A stretch of DNA of 53,100 nt from Streptomyces sp. AP-93 (GTDB lineage: Bacteria; Actinomycetota; Actinomycetes; Streptomycetales; Streptomycetaceae). Positions within the stretch are counted from its first letter, which is position 1. Each line of letters begins with the position of its first letter. Position numbers and translations under genes: made by a program. The stretch is taken from assembly GCF_022808175.1 (NCBI RefSeq), contig NZ_JALGBX010000024.1:112112-165211 (forward strand), read 5' to 3'. Below the pieces are notes generated by a model. The model had not been told where the DNA came from. It ran no database searches and was given only the letters and a program-made list of their open reading frames with translations. Positions 39,505 through 49,135 of the stretch are shown piece after piece.

Positions 39505-42318
39505 CTACTCGTCCGCCGGGACGGCGGCCGTCTTCTTCGCTGCCGCCTTCTTGGCCGTCGTCTTCTTGGCCACCGTCGTCTTCTTGGCGGCAGCCGTCTT
39601 CGTCGCCGTCGCCTTCTTCGCCGGGGCCTTCTTCGCGGGCGCCTTCTTCGCGGGCGCCTTCTTGGCCGTCTTCTTGACCGGGCCCTTGGCGCGCTTCTCC
39701 GCGAGCAGCTCGTAGCCGCGCTCCGGCGTGATCGTCTCGACGTCGTCGTCCCGCCGCAGCGTCGCGTTCGTCTCGCCGTCCGTCACGTACGGACCGAACC
39801 GGCCGTCCTTGACGACCACCGGCTTCTCGCTCACCGGGTCGGTCCCCAGCTCCTTCAGCGGCGGCTTCGCGGCCGCGCGCCCCCGCTGCTTCGGCTGCGC
39901 GTAGATCGCGAGCGCCTGCTCCAGGGTGATGGCGAAGAGCTGGTCCTCGGTCTCCAGCGACCGCGAGTCCGTGCCCTTCTTCAGGTACGGGCCGTAGCGG
40001 CCGTTCTGCGCGGTGATCTCCGCACCCTCCGCGTCCACGCCGACGACCCGGGGAAGGGACATCAGACGCAGGGCGTCTTCGAGCGTGACCGTGTCCAGGC
40101 TCATCGACTGGAACAGCGAGGCCGTCCGCGGCTTGACCGCGTTCTTGCCCGTCTTCGGCGTGCCCTCGGGGAGGATCTCCGTCACGTACGGCCCGTAGCG
40201 ACCGTCCTTCGCGACGATTTCGTTCCCGCTGATCGGGTCCTTGCCCAGTTCGAACTCGCCGCTCGGCTTCGCGAAGAGCTCCTCCGCGTACTCGACCGTC
40301 AGCTCGTCGGGGGCCAGCTCCTCGGGGACGTCCGCCCGCTGGTGGCCCTCGGCGTCCTTCTCACCGCGCTCCACGTACGGCCCGTAGCGGCCGACGCGCA
40401 GCACGATGCCCTCGCCGACGGGGAAGGAGGAGATCTCCCGGGCGTCGATCGCGCCCAGGTCGGTCACCAGCTCCTTGAGACCGCCGAGCGCGTCACCGTC
40501 GGCCGGCACGACCTCGGTCGCGTCCTCCGCGCCGAAGTAGAACCGCTTCAGCCACGGCACGGACTGGGCCTCGCCCCGCGCGATGCGGTCGAGGTCGTCC
40601 TCCATCTTGGCGGTGAAGTCGTAGTCGACGAGCCGCCCGAAGTGCGTCTCCAGCAGGTTGACCACGGCGAACGACAGGAAGGACGGCACGAGCGCCGTGC
40701 CCTTCTTGAAGACGTACCCGCGGTCCAGGATCGTGCCGATGATCGACGCGTACGTCGACGGGCGGCCGATCTCCCGCTCTTCCAGCTCCTTGACCAGCGA
40801 GGCCTCGGTGTAGCGGGCCGGCGGCTTGGTCGAGTGGCCGTCGACCGTGATCTCCTCGGCCGACAGCGCGTCGCCCTCGGTGACCTGCGGGAGGCGCTTC
40901 TCACGGTCGTCGAGCTCGGCGTTCGGGTCGTCCGCGCCCTCGACGTAGGCCTTCATGAACCCGTGGAAGGTGATCGTCTTGCCGGAGGCAGAGAACTCGG
41001 CGTCGCGGCCGTCCGCCGACCGGCCGCCGATCTTCACGGTCACCGAGTTGCCGACCGCGTCCTTCATCTGGGAGGCGACGGTGCGCTTCCAGATGAGCTC
41101 GTACAGGCGGAACTGGTCGCCGGACAGACCGGTCTCGGCCGGGGTGCGGAAACGATCACCCGAAGGGCGGATCGCCTCGTGCGCCTCCTGCGCGTTCTTG
41201 ACCTTGCCCGCGTAGACGCGCGGCTTCTCCGGCAGGTACTCCGCCCCGTAGAGCTGCGTGACCTGCGCCCGCGCCGCCGACACCGCGGTGTCGGAGAGCG
41301 TCGTGGAGTCGGTACGCATGTAGGTGATGAAGCCGTTCTCGTACAGCTTCTGCGCCACCTGCATCGTCGCCTTCGCCCCGAAGCCGAGCTTGCGCGAGGC
41401 CTCCTGCTGGAGCGTCGTCGTACGGAACGGGGCGTACGGGGAGCGGCGGTACGGCTTGGACTCGACCGACCTGACGGCGAACGAGGTCTCGGCCAGCGCG
41501 GCGGCCAGCGCCCGCGCGTTCGCCTCGTCGAGGTGCAGCACCTCGCTCTTGAGCTTCCCGGTCGAGCCGAAGTCGCGGCCCTGCGCGACGCGCTTGCCGT
41601 CCACCGTGTTCAGGCGGGCGACCAGCGTGGACGGGTCGGAGGCGTCACCGGTGCGGCCGGTGGCGAAGGTGCCGGTCAGGTCCCAGTACTCGGCCGAGCG
41701 GAAGGCGATGCGCTCGCGCTCCTTCTCGACGACCATGCGGGTGGCCACCGACTGGACGCGGCCCGCCGACAGCTTCGGCATGACCTTCTTCCACAGGACC
41801 GGCGAGACCTCGTAGCCGTAGAGGCGGTCGAGGATGCGGCGGGTCTCCTGGGCGTCGACCATGCGCTGGTTGAGCTCGCGCGGGTTGGCGACGGCGTCGC
41901 GGATCGCGTCCTTGGTGATCTCGTGGAAGACCATCCGGTGGACGGGGACCTTGGGCTTGAGGACTTCCTGCAGGTGCCACGCGATGGCTTCGCCCTCGCG
42001 GTCCTCATCGGTGGCGAGGAAGAGTTCGTCGGACTCGGCCAGCAGCTCCTTGAGCTTCCTGACCTGGGCCTTCTTGTCGGCGTTGACGACGTAGATCGGC
42101 GCGAAGTCGTGCTCGACGTCCACACCGAGACGGCGGACCTCACCGGTGTACTTGTCGGGAACCTCGGCCGCGCCGCTGGGGAGGTCGCGGATGTGCCCGA
42201 CGCTCGCCTCGACGACGTATCCGGGGCCGAGGTAGCCCTTGATCGTCTTCGCCTTGGCAGGGGACTCGACGATGACGAGTCGGCGGCCGCCCTTTGCGGT
42301 CTCGCTAGTCGGGGACAA
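39505..42318 (-). CDS. topA: DNA topoisomerase I with Lys/Ala-rich tail
   Basis: 937 residues from TTG 42318, chosen because it gives the conserved MSPTSETAKGGRRLVIVESPAKAKTIKGYLG start and has GGAGAG upstream. Toprim domain at the N-terminus (IVESPAKAKTI ... ATDEDREGEAIAWH), type IA core with the catalytic Tyr in GFITYMRTDSTTLS near residue 330, then four C-terminal repeats of the KDGRYGPYVT type. No zinc fingers. The last ~60 residues are KKTAKKAPAKK-like repeats that bind DNA and make the actinobacterial enzyme processive. It relaxes negative supercoils. The Lys-rich tail is encoded by a GCCTTCTTC-type 9-12-bp repetitive tract. Confidence 0.96.
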   Translation of the reverse strand: MSPTSETAKGGRRLVIVESPAKAKTIKGYLGPGYVVEASVGHIRDLPSGAAEVPDKYTGEVRRLGVDVEHDFAPIYVVNADKKAQVRKLKELLAESDELFLATDEDREGEAIAWHLQEVLKPKVPVHRMVFHEITKDAIRDAVANPRELNQRMVDAQETRRILDRLYGYEVSPVLWKKVMPKLSAGRVQSVATRMVVEKERERIAFRSAEYWDLTGTFATGRTGDASDPSTLVARLNTVDGKRVAQGRDFGSTGKLKSEVLHLDEANARALAAALAETSFAVRSVESKPYRRSPYAPFRTTTLQQEASRKLGFGAKATMQVAQKLYENGFITYMRTDSTTLSDTAVSAARAQVTQLYGAEYLPEKPRVYAGKVKNAQEAHEAIRPSGDRFRTPAETGLSGDQFRLYELIWKRTVASQMKDAVGNSVTVKIGGRSADGRDAEFSASGKTITFHGFMKAYVEGADDPNAELDDREKRLPQVTEGDALSAEEITVDGHSTKPPARYTEASLVKELEEREIGRPSTYASIIGTILDRGYVFKKGTALVPSFLSFAVVNLLETHFGRLVDYDFTAKMEDDLDRIARGEAQSVPWLKRFYFGAEDATEVVPADGDALGGLKELVTDLGAIDAREISSFPVGEGIVLRVGRYGPYVERGEKDAEGHQRADVPEELAPDELTVEYAEELFAKPSGEFELGKDPISGNEIVAKDGRYGPYVTEILPEGTPKTGKNAVKPRTASLFQSMSLDTVTLEDALRLMSLPRVVGVDAEGAEITAQNGRYGPYLKKGTDSRSLETEDQLFAITLEQALAIYAQPKQRGRAAAKPPLKELGTDPVSEKPVVVKDGRFGPYVTDGETNATLRRDDDVETITPERGYELLAEKRAKGPVKKTAKKAPAKKAPAKKAPAKKATATKTAAAKKTTVAKKTTAKKAAAKKTAAVPADE

Positions 42319-42800
42319 CTTGGCTCTTCTCTCCGGTCGGCACTCGGTCGCAGTACGGCGACGCTGCGGAGTGTGACGGTACAACCCGCCCCCGTGTCAA
42401 ACGGCAGAAGCCCGCAACGGCCACTCGAACGGTAACCCGACAAGTGCCATTTCTGCCGCCCGGATGCCGCGGCGGGCCCTGCGCACTCACCGGGCAGAGT
42501 GGCCGAAGGGCCGTCTGGCCCCGCCCCGGGACCCCGCTTCACGTCGTTCTTTACGATCCTGCGCGCATTCCGGACGAGCGGAGGAAACTCGGCGCGCCGC
42601 CGGACGTGAGCGACATCCGGCCGATTCCCCGGCCGCGAACCCCGACCCCACCCCCGCCGGACCGAAGCACCCCTCACCACCAGGGGCGACACCGCCCCGG
42701 GCCGCCCCGGGGCCCGCATGCCGCAGGGCCCGAAGGCCGGGCAGCCGGGATGCCGCGGAGCCCCCGGCACCGTGAGCTTCGCCTCAGCGGGCCCCCGCCC
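42319..42800. other. 482-bp topA upstream region
   Basis: No convincing gene. TTGACA on the minus strand at 42400-42395 is a candidate -35 element of a topA promoter, but a well-spaced -10 is not evident. topA of streptomycetes is supercoiling-regulated, so an unusual promoter would not be surprising. The remainder is Pro-rich shadow frame without coding character. Confidence 0.5.
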
Positions 42801-43007
42801 TCACAGCCGGCCGAGGCACCAGACCCCGAGGGCCAGCGACACCCCGCCCGCGAGCAGTGCCACCGGTACGGCCACGACGGGGCGCACGCCCTCGGCCACC
42901 GGCGCGCCGGTCAGGGCGCGCGCCCCCGTCCAAGCCAGCAGAGCGGCCCCGAACAGCAGGAACACGGCCGCCGCGAAGATCGCCGGACCGTGCTCCATGC
43001 CGTTCAC
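42801..43007 (-). CDS. small two-helix membrane protein
   Basis: 68 residues from GTG 43007 (GATGAGG upstream; ATG 42998 alternative). Two hydrophobic helices: IFAAAVFLLFGAALLAWTG and VVAVPVALLAGGVSLALGVWCLG, joined by a short loop. No known domain. Its position between topA and the methyltransferase gene matches a small hypothetical at this place in streptomycete chromosomes. Confidence 0.75.
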   Translation of the reverse strand: MNGMEHGPAIFAAAVFLLFGAALLAWTGARALTGAPVAEGVRPVVAVPVALLAGGVSLALGVWCLGRL

Positions 43008-43145
43008 CTCATCCCCCGGGCCGCTCCCGGGATCCCCCCGGATCCCGCTGAACGGAGGATTTCAGCCGAGGGGAGACGGCAGACGAACCTGGGGTTACAT
43101 CCCGGCTCCGACTGCCCGGGGCCCACCGGGGTCCGAGGCCCGCCG

Positions 43146-43180
43146 GGGCTCCGGGCTCCGGGCTCCGGGCTCCGGGCTCC
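43146..43180. repeat. five tandem copies of 7-bp GGGCTCC
   Basis: Five perfect heptamers lie in the gap between the small membrane protein start and the methyltransferase stop. This is the second heptanucleotide array of the window besides 1-84; three GAGCCGC copies occur at about 16990-17010. Confidence 0.9.
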
Positions 43181-43212
43181 GGCGCACGCCGACGCACGGG
43201 CGGCCGCCGGCC

Positions 43213-44784
43213 CTACTCCCCCGCGGCTCCCGTTCCGGCTTCCGCTCCCGCCTCCGCCCCGGTCAACGGCTCCAGGAACCCCTGCTCCACCAGCATCCGG
43301 ATCGCCTCGGGCGTCCGGTCCCGCAGGACCACCGGGTCCTCCTCCACCAACTGGGCGATGGCGTCCAGAATCCGCCCCGCGCTCAGTGATCCGTCACACA
43401 CCCCGGCGAAGCCGGCCCCGACCGTGTCGACCTTGGTCGCGCGCCGCATGCCCCGGTTCTGCCGGAGCACGACGTGTTCCGGATCCTCCGCGCCGGGCGC
43501 GCCGACCTGCTCCTGAACGACCTCCTCGGTCAGCCGGAAGTAGCCCGCGAGCAGGGCCGCGTCATCGTGGTCGCGCAGGTAGTCCTGGCGCGCGAAGTGG
43601 TCGAGGACGGCCTCCCCGAGCGGCTGTTCCACCGAGTGCGGCCACTCCTCGACCACGATCGACGGCTCGGCCGCGTCGCTGCGCCGCAGCGTGATCCAGC
43701 CGAAGCCGACCTCCTTGGTCTTGCGGGCTTCGAACTCGTCCAGCCAGTCCTCGTACCGCTGTTCGTACTCGGCGGGGTCGGTGCGGTGGTCGCCCGCGTC
43801 ACGCAGCCACAACTCCGCGTACTGCGTCACGTCCTGCACGTCACGCTGCACGATCCAGGCATCGCAGCCGCGCGGCACCCAGGCCCGTACCCGGTCGTGC
43901 CAGTCCTCGCCGTCCACGTGCTGCCAGTTGCCCAGGAACTGTGCGAACCCGCCCGGGTTGAGCCGAGCTCCGGCCTCCTGGACCAGGGTCCGGCACAGGT
44001 CGTCGCCGCCCATCCCGCCGTCCCGGTACGTCAGCCGGGCTCTCGGGGAGATCACGAAGGGCGGATTCGAGACGATCAGGTCGTACGTGGCCCCGCCGAC
44101 CGGCTCGAACAGCGACCCGGCGAGCAGTTCCGCCTCGGGTGCCCCCGACAGCGCCAGCGTCAACCGGGTGAATTCCAGGGCCCGCGGGTTGACATCGGTC
44201 GCCGTGACCCGGGTCGCGTGCTGGGCGGCGTGCAGCGCCTGGATCCCGGATCCGGTGCCGACGTCGAGGGCCGAGCCGACCGGCGTGCGGATGGTGATCC
44301 CGGCCAGCGTCGTGGAGGCGCCGCCGACCCCGAGGACCACGCCCTCCTCGCGGCTGCCGATCCCGCCGGCCCCGCCCACGGCGCAGCCGAGGTCGGAGAC
44401 GATGAACCAGTCCTCGCCGTCCGGACCGCCGTACGGGCGTACGTCCACGGTGGCGTGCACCTCATCGCCCTCGCGCCGCAGCCAGCCGTCGGCCAGCGCC
44501 GCGTCGACGGGCAGGGCGGCCGCGGCGTGCACGTACGGCACCGGCTCCCGCAGCAGGAACAGCCGGGTCAGGCTCGCGAGCGGCCCGTCGCCGCGGCTCC
44601 GCGTGGCACGCAGGGCGGGGACCGTCTCGCTGCGGGCCAGCGCGGCGTACGCCGGGGCACCGAGCAGGTCGAGCAGCCCGTCGGCGGTGAAGCCCGCGGC
44701 GAGCAACGCGGCGCGCAGCTCGGCCGCGCGGGCCGACGAGGGGAGGCGGGCGGGCAGACCGGGGGGAAGGCTGGTGGTACTCAC
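43213..44784 (-). CDS. SAM-dependent methyltransferase with NPPF motif (N5-Gln/N6-Ade type)
   Basis: 523 residues from GTG 44784 (GTGAGTACC...). Residues ~60-130 form a winged-helix-like N-terminal domain; the class I Rossmann methyltransferase follows with ALDVGTGSGIQALHAA motif I, ATDVNPRALEFTRL, and DLIVSNPPFVISP. The NPPF tetrapeptide is the catalytic signature of PrmC-type glutamine and RlmG/N6-adenine methyltransferases. A ~150-residue C-terminal domain (DUF7782-like) is typical of the actinobacterial family. Substrate not established; ribosomal RNA or a release-factor-like protein are possibilities. Ends in a Glu/Ala/Gly-rich tail. Confidence 0.9.
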   Translation of the reverse strand: MSTTSLPPGLPARLPSSARAAELRAALLAAGFTADGLLDLLGAPAYAALARSETVPALRATRSRGDGPLASLTRLFLLREPVPYVHAAAALPVDAALADGWLRREGDEVHATVDVRPYGGPDGEDWFIVSDLGCAVGGAGGIGSREEGVVLGVGGASTTLAGITIRTPVGSALDVGTGSGIQALHAAQHATRVTATDVNPRALEFTRLTLALSGAPEAELLAGSLFEPVGGATYDLIVSNPPFVISPRARLTYRDGGMGGDDLCRTLVQEAGARLNPGGFAQFLGNWQHVDGEDWHDRVRAWVPRGCDAWIVQRDVQDVTQYAELWLRDAGDHRTDPAEYEQRYEDWLDEFEARKTKEVGFGWITLRRSDAAEPSIVVEEWPHSVEQPLGEAVLDHFARQDYLRDHDDAALLAGYFRLTEEVVQEQVGAPGAEDPEHVVLRQNRGMRRATKVDTVGAGFAGVCDGSLSAGRILDAIAQLVEEDPVVLRDRTPEAIRMLVEQGFLEPLTGAEAGAEAGTGAAGE

Positions 44785-45111
44785 CCGCCCATTGTGGCTG
44801 CTGCCGCCGCCGTTGCCCGCGCCACGCCACACGGCCTTCGGTGCGGGCGCCCGTCGCCCCCCGCGAGCTGCCGCCCGGGGGCGTCGGCCCGGGACGGGCC
44901 CCGACCGGGCGCAGCTCCGTACGGCCGGGGCCGTCCGCGGACCTGCCCGCGGCCTGTCTCCCGACGTGCGCCCGGACATCGCCGGGACATGCGCCGGGAC
45001 ATGCGCCGGGGGCGGCCGGGATCCCGAAGGATCCCGGCCGCCCCCGGTGGGTGCGGCGCCGCCGGCAGGGCGGCTGTCCGCGCGTCAGGCCCTAGGACTG
45101 CGCGACGGGCC

Positions 45112-45678
45112 TTAGGACTGCGCCGGCGACGGAGTCGTCACCTGGCAGCCACTCTGACTGTTCATCGCCTTGTCCAGCCCGCCCGCCTTGAGCTGGTCGA
45201 GGGCTTCCTTGCCGCCCTTGGTCGCTTCCTCCAGGCCGCCCGCCACCTCCTTGAGGCCCTCGGCGAACTTGCCCTGGTCCTTGGCGTCGAGGGCGTCCAT
45301 CTTCGTCTTCAGGGCGGTGTAGCCCGCCGACGTCGACTCGAAGCCCATGACCGCGGCGGCCTGGGTCTTCTCCCCGTCCTTGACGGGCGGAACTCCCGCG
45401 TCCGTGAGGGCCGTACCCATCGCCTTATACGACTCGGACATGGTCCCGAAGGCCGCCGAGTCGGTCGACTGGACCTCCTCGGGCTTGCTGCTCTCGGTCG
45501 CCACCCGCTTGATGTCGGCGTTCGCCTGCTCGATCTTCTTGAGCTCGGGCTGCCAGCTGTCGCAGACCTTCTTGGCCCAGGCGTCGGTCTTCTTGTCGCC
45601 GTCGTCCCCGCCGCAGCCGGACAGGACGAGCATCAGCACCGCAGCGCCCGATACCGCGGCCGCAAGCTTCTTGTTCAC
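45112..45678 (-). CDS. small surface lipoprotein, unknown function
   Basis: 188 residues from GTG 45678 (GAAGGGA upstream). Signal: KKLAAAVSGAAVLMLVLSGCGG with lipobox LSGC, so lipidated near residue 22. The mature part is helical (WAKKVCDSWQPELKKIEQANADIKRVA ... MDALDAKDQGKFAEGLKEVAGGLEEATKGGKEALDQL), with a Cys near each end that may form a disulfide. No enzymatic motif. Conserved position between the methyltransferase and hppA genes. Confidence 0.88.
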   Translation of the reverse strand: MNKKLAAAVSGAAVLMLVLSGCGGDDGDKKTDAWAKKVCDSWQPELKKIEQANADIKRVATESSKPEEVQSTDSAAFGTMSESYKAMGTALTDAGVPPVKDGEKTQAAAVMGFESTSAGYTALKTKMDALDAKDQGKFAEGLKEVAGGLEEATKGGKEALDQLKAGGLDKAMNSQSGCQVTTPSPAQS

Positions 45679-45825
45679 CGGATTGGTCCCTTCGAAGGCT
45701 CTCGGCCCGGAAGATACACGCCCACCATCCGGTAAACGCAAAGGCGGACGGACGGCGCGTCAGTCCGCGCCTCCCGTCCGCCATTCGGGCGTACGGCCCG
45801 AGTCGCACCGAGCCGAGCCGAGCCG

Positions 45826-45896
45826 GCCGAGCCGGGCGGGCCGGTTCAGGCCCGCGACGGCCCTCTCAGCCGTCTCAGCCGTCTCAGCCGTCTCAG
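45826..45896. repeat. short tandem repeats at the hppA 3' end
   Basis: GAGCC-rich 5-mers (about 45826-45840), then four 9-bp units CGTCTCAGC (about 45863-45896) that run into the hppA stop at 45893. Simple slippage-type repeats; no function evident. Confidence 0.7.
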
Positions 45897-48310
45897 GAAG
45901 AAACCACCGCCGCCGGGTCGGCCTGCTGGCCCACCCGTTCGGCGGTCGAGCCCTCGCCCGTCCCCTCGTCGCCCACGGCGATGCCGCGGCGCTTGGAGAC
46001 GTACACCGCGCCGACGATGACGCCGATCGCGAGGACCGCGACGATCGCCCGCACGATCGGGCTGGCGTCGTCGCCGTAGCTGAACTGCACGATCGCGGGG
46101 GCGATCAGCAGCGCCACCAGGTTCATGACCTTGAGCAGCGGGTTGATGGCGGGACCGGCGGTGTCCTTGAAGGGGTCGCCGACGGTGTCGCCGATGACGA
46201 CGGCCTCGTGGGCCGCGCTGCCCTTGCCGCCGTGGTGCCCGTCCTCGACGAGCTTCTTCGCGTTGTCCCACGCACCACCGGAGTTGGCGAGGAAGACCGC
46301 CATCAGGGTGCCCGTGCCGATCGCGCCGGCGAGGAAGGAACCGAGGGCTCCGACGCCGAGCGTGAACCCGACGGCGATCGGGGTGAGGACGGCGAGCAGC
46401 CCGGGCGTGGCGAGTTCGCGCAGCGCGTCCTTGGTGCAGATGTCCACGACGCGCCCGTACTCGGGCTTCTCGGTGTAGTCCATGATCCCGGGGTGCTCCC
46501 GGAACTGGCGGCGCACCTCGTAGACCACCGCGCCCGCCGAGCGGGACACGGCGTTGATGGCGAGGCCGGAGAACAGGAACACGACGGCCGCGCCCAGGAT
46601 CAGCCCGACCAGGTTGTTGGGCTGCGCGATGTCCAGGCTGAGGTTCATCTCCCCCGCGGTCTTGGCGCCGACCTCCTTGACCGCGTTCGCGATGGCGTCG
46701 TTGTACGAGCCGAAGAGCGCGGCCGCGGCGAGCACGGCCGTGGCGATGGCGATGCCCTTGGTGATGGCCTTGGTGGTGTTGCCCACCGCGTCCAGGTCGG
46801 TCAGCACCTGCGCGCCGGCGCCCTCGACGTCCCCGGACATCTCGGCGATGCCCTGGGCGTTGTCGGAGACCGGGCCGAAGGTGTCCATGGCGACGATGAC
46901 GCCGACGGTGGTGAGCAGGCCTGTGCCGGCCAGTGCCACGGCGAAGAGCGCCAGCATGATGGAGGTGCCGCCGAGCAGGAACGCCCCGTACACGCCGAGG
47001 CCGATGAGCAGCGCCGTGTAGACGGCGGACTCCAGGCCGACCGAGATGCCGGCGAGCACGACCGTGGCGGCGCCCGTCAGGGAGGACTTGCCGATGTCCC
47101 GGACGGGACGGCGGTTGGTCTCGGTGAAGTAGCCGGTGAGCTGCTGGATCAGGGCCGCGAGCACGATGCCGATGGCGACGGCGACCAGCGCCAGGATCCG
47201 CGGGTCGCCGGAGTGACCGGAGATCGCGGCGTCGTCGACGCCGACGAGCTCCTTGTACGTGCCCGGCAGGTACGCGTAGACGGCGATCGCGACGAGGACC
47301 AGCGAGATGGCGGCGGAGATGAAGAAGCCGCGGTTGATGGCGGTCATTCCGCTGCGGTCCGTACGCCGCGGGGAGACCGCGAAGATGCCGATCATCGCGG
47401 TGACGACCCCGATGGCGGGGACGATCAGCGGGAAGGCCAGACCCAGGTCGCCGAAGGCGGCCTTGCCGAGGATGAGTGCCGCCACGAGGGTGACGGCGTA
47501 CGACTCGAAGAGGTCGGCGGCCATTCCCGCGCAGTCTCCGACGTTGTCGCCCACGTTGTCGGCGATGGTCGCGGCATTGCGCGGGTCGTCCTCCGGAATG
47601 CCCTGCTCGACCTTGCCGACCAGGTCGGCGCCGACGTCGGCGGCCTTGGTGAAGATGCCGCCTCCGACACGCATGAACATCGCGATGAGCGCGGCACCGA
47701 GGCCGAAGCCCTCCAGGACCTTGGGCGCGTCGGCGGCGTAGACGAGCACGACGCAGGACGCGCCGAGCAGGCCGAGGCCGACGGTGAACATGCCCACCAC
47801 GCCGCCGGTGCGGAACGCGATCCGCATGGCCTTGTGGGAGACCTCGGTCAGGTCCTTGGCGGGCTCGCCCTCGGCGGGGGTGGCCTCGCGCGCGGCGGCG
47901 GCGACGCGGACGTTGGCACGCACCGCGAGGCGCATGCCGATGTATCCGGTGGCGGCCGAGAAGACGGCGCCGACGAGGAAGAAGGCGGAACGTCCCGCCC
48001 GTTGCGTCCAGTCGTCGGCGGGAAGCAGGAACAGCAGGAAGAACACGACGACGGCGAAGACGCCGAGCGTGCGGAGCTGCCGGCCGAGATAGGCGTTGGC
48101 GCCTTCCTGGACGGCGGCGGCGATCTCCTTCATGGAGTCGGTTCCCTCGTCGGCGGCGAGGACCTGGCGGACCAGGATCTGCGCGACGACGAGCGCGGCG
48201 ACGGCCACGGCCGCAATGACGATCACGATGAGCCGATTGTCATCCGTGAGTACTGCGGATGCCAGGTCAGTGGTGCGACCGGGCGCGATAGGGGTGAAGA
48301 GCCCCGTCAT
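45893..48310 (-). CDS. hppA: membrane H+-translocating pyrophosphatase, K+-independent type
   Basis: 805 residues from ATG 48310 behind AAGGAGGA. About 16 membrane segments. Catalytic loop DVGADLVGKVEQGIPEDDPRNAATIADNVGDNVGDCAGM, plus the second conserved acidic loop EHPGIMDYTEKPEYGRVVDIC and the C-terminal GKGSAAHEAVVIGDTVGDPFKDTAGPA. The sequence GNTTKAI has Lys where potassium-dependent enzymes have Ala, which identifies the K+-independent proton pump. It hydrolyses pyrophosphate and acidifies the outside, recovering energy from biosynthesis. TACAAT at 48354-48349 (minus) is a candidate -10 element about 40 bp before the start. Confidence 0.96.
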   Translation of the reverse strand: MTGLFTPIAPGRTTDLASAVLTDDNRLIVIVIAAVAVAALVVAQILVRQVLAADEGTDSMKEIAAAVQEGANAYLGRQLRTLGVFAVVVFFLLFLLPADDWTQRAGRSAFFLVGAVFSAATGYIGMRLAVRANVRVAAAAREATPAEGEPAKDLTEVSHKAMRIAFRTGGVVGMFTVGLGLLGASCVVLVYAADAPKVLEGFGLGAALIAMFMRVGGGIFTKAADVGADLVGKVEQGIPEDDPRNAATIADNVGDNVGDCAGMAADLFESYAVTLVAALILGKAAFGDLGLAFPLIVPAIGVVTAMIGIFAVSPRRTDRSGMTAINRGFFISAAISLVLVAIAVYAYLPGTYKELVGVDDAAISGHSGDPRILALVAVAIGIVLAALIQQLTGYFTETNRRPVRDIGKSSLTGAATVVLAGISVGLESAVYTALLIGLGVYGAFLLGGTSIMLALFAVALAGTGLLTTVGVIVAMDTFGPVSDNAQGIAEMSGDVEGAGAQVLTDLDAVGNTTKAITKGIAIATAVLAAAALFGSYNDAIANAVKEVGAKTAGEMNLSLDIAQPNNLVGLILGAAVVFLFSGLAINAVSRSAGAVVYEVRRQFREHPGIMDYTEKPEYGRVVDICTKDALRELATPGLLAVLTPIAVGFTLGVGALGSFLAGAIGTGTLMAVFLANSGGAWDNAKKLVEDGHHGGKGSAAHEAVVIGDTVGDPFKDTAGPAINPLLKVMNLVALLIAPAIVQFSYGDDASPIVRAIVAVLAIGVIVGAVYVSKRRGIAVGDEGTGEGSTAERVGQQADPAAVVSS

Positions 48311-49135
48311 TCGTCCTCCTTGACGTGATGAGCTCAAGATGTGGACGGATTGTAGGGAGCGCGACCCGATCAAAACAGTACGCAGGAAACCGAATTGGCC
48401 CGCACTTGCTCCTCACCAATAGATCTGGTCACTCCATTACCCTCGAAAGCGGTAACGGGGCAAAAGCATTGACGCTTGATCACGGATCCGGAAAACCACC
48501 GGAGAACGATCACGGAATGGATCTACGGGCATACGAAAGGCCCTGCTCGGCAGGGCCTTGAATAAGATCAGAAGATACGTCGGCACGCGCGGCGGAACAT
48601 CATCGGTGCCCACGCATCCGGTGCTTCCGACGCCTTACCGGCACCCGCCCGGTCCCCGTCGCCGGACGGCCCGGCTCCGAGAACCGACCGCGGCGAAGGC
48701 CGGCCGGGACAAGAAACCGGCCAGGAACCACGAAACCCCCCGGTCGGGACGAGAACCCGCCGCGCACCACGAGAACCCGCCAGCCGGCACGAAGCCCGTC
48801 GGGAGCCACGGGAGCCACCGGGCCGCGCGGGAGCCGTCGGGCGGCGCAGGAGCTGCAGGGAGGTACGGGAGCCGTCGGGCCGCACGGGAGCCGCACGGAG
48901 GCACGGGAGCCATCCGGCGGCACAGGAGCCATCCGGAGTCGCAAGAGCCGCACAGCGGCGCGGGAGCCGTCCGCCGGGCAGGACGAAGCCCCGGAGCGCG
49001 ACGCAGCCCCCCGGGCAGCACGAAAACACGCCGGGCGCCACGAGGGCCATCCGGCGGGCACGAAGCGGTGGGGCGGCCGAGCCGAGGTCGAGCCGTGTCC
49101 GAGCCGAGGTCGAGCCGAAGCCCAGCCGGGGCCGG
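48311..49135. other. 825-bp gene-free region: promoter, hairpin and GC-rich minisatellite
   Basis: From left: hppA promoter zone; an AT-richer 150 bp with no gene; a hairpin AAGGCCCTGC-TCG-GCAGGGCCTT (48537-48559); then ~550 bp of degenerate direct repeats built on CACGGGAGCCGTCGGGC-like units (clearest about 48780-48990). Long minus-strand frames exist through the repeats, but their Pro/Ala/Arg-biased products vary with repeat phase and have no start with a ribosome binding site, so I do not call a gene. Confidence 0.65.
48537..48559. terminator. 10-bp hairpin, possible terminator of the bldG operon
   Basis: AAGGCCCTGC and its exact complement GCAGGGCCTT with a TCG loop. It is nearly symmetrical and flanked by A/T on both sides (ACGAAAGG ... 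CCTTGAATAAG), so it could stop transcripts from either direction. It lies about 580 bp downstream of the anti-sigma ATPase gene. Confidence 0.6.

Noticed and set aside
38608..42435. 1275-codon plus-strand frame opposite tmk and topA
   Set aside because: Antisense to two strongly conserved genes with full motif sets; long open antisense frames are expected from third-position G/C bias.
42444..43694. 416-codon plus-strand Pro/Arg-rich frame
   Set aside because: Crosses the topA upstream region and lies antisense to the small membrane protein and methyltransferase genes; low-complexity product.
48600..49061. 153-codon minus-strand gene downstream of the anti-sigma ATPase
   Set aside because: The frame consists of minisatellite units; composition follows the repeat and other frames are equally open.
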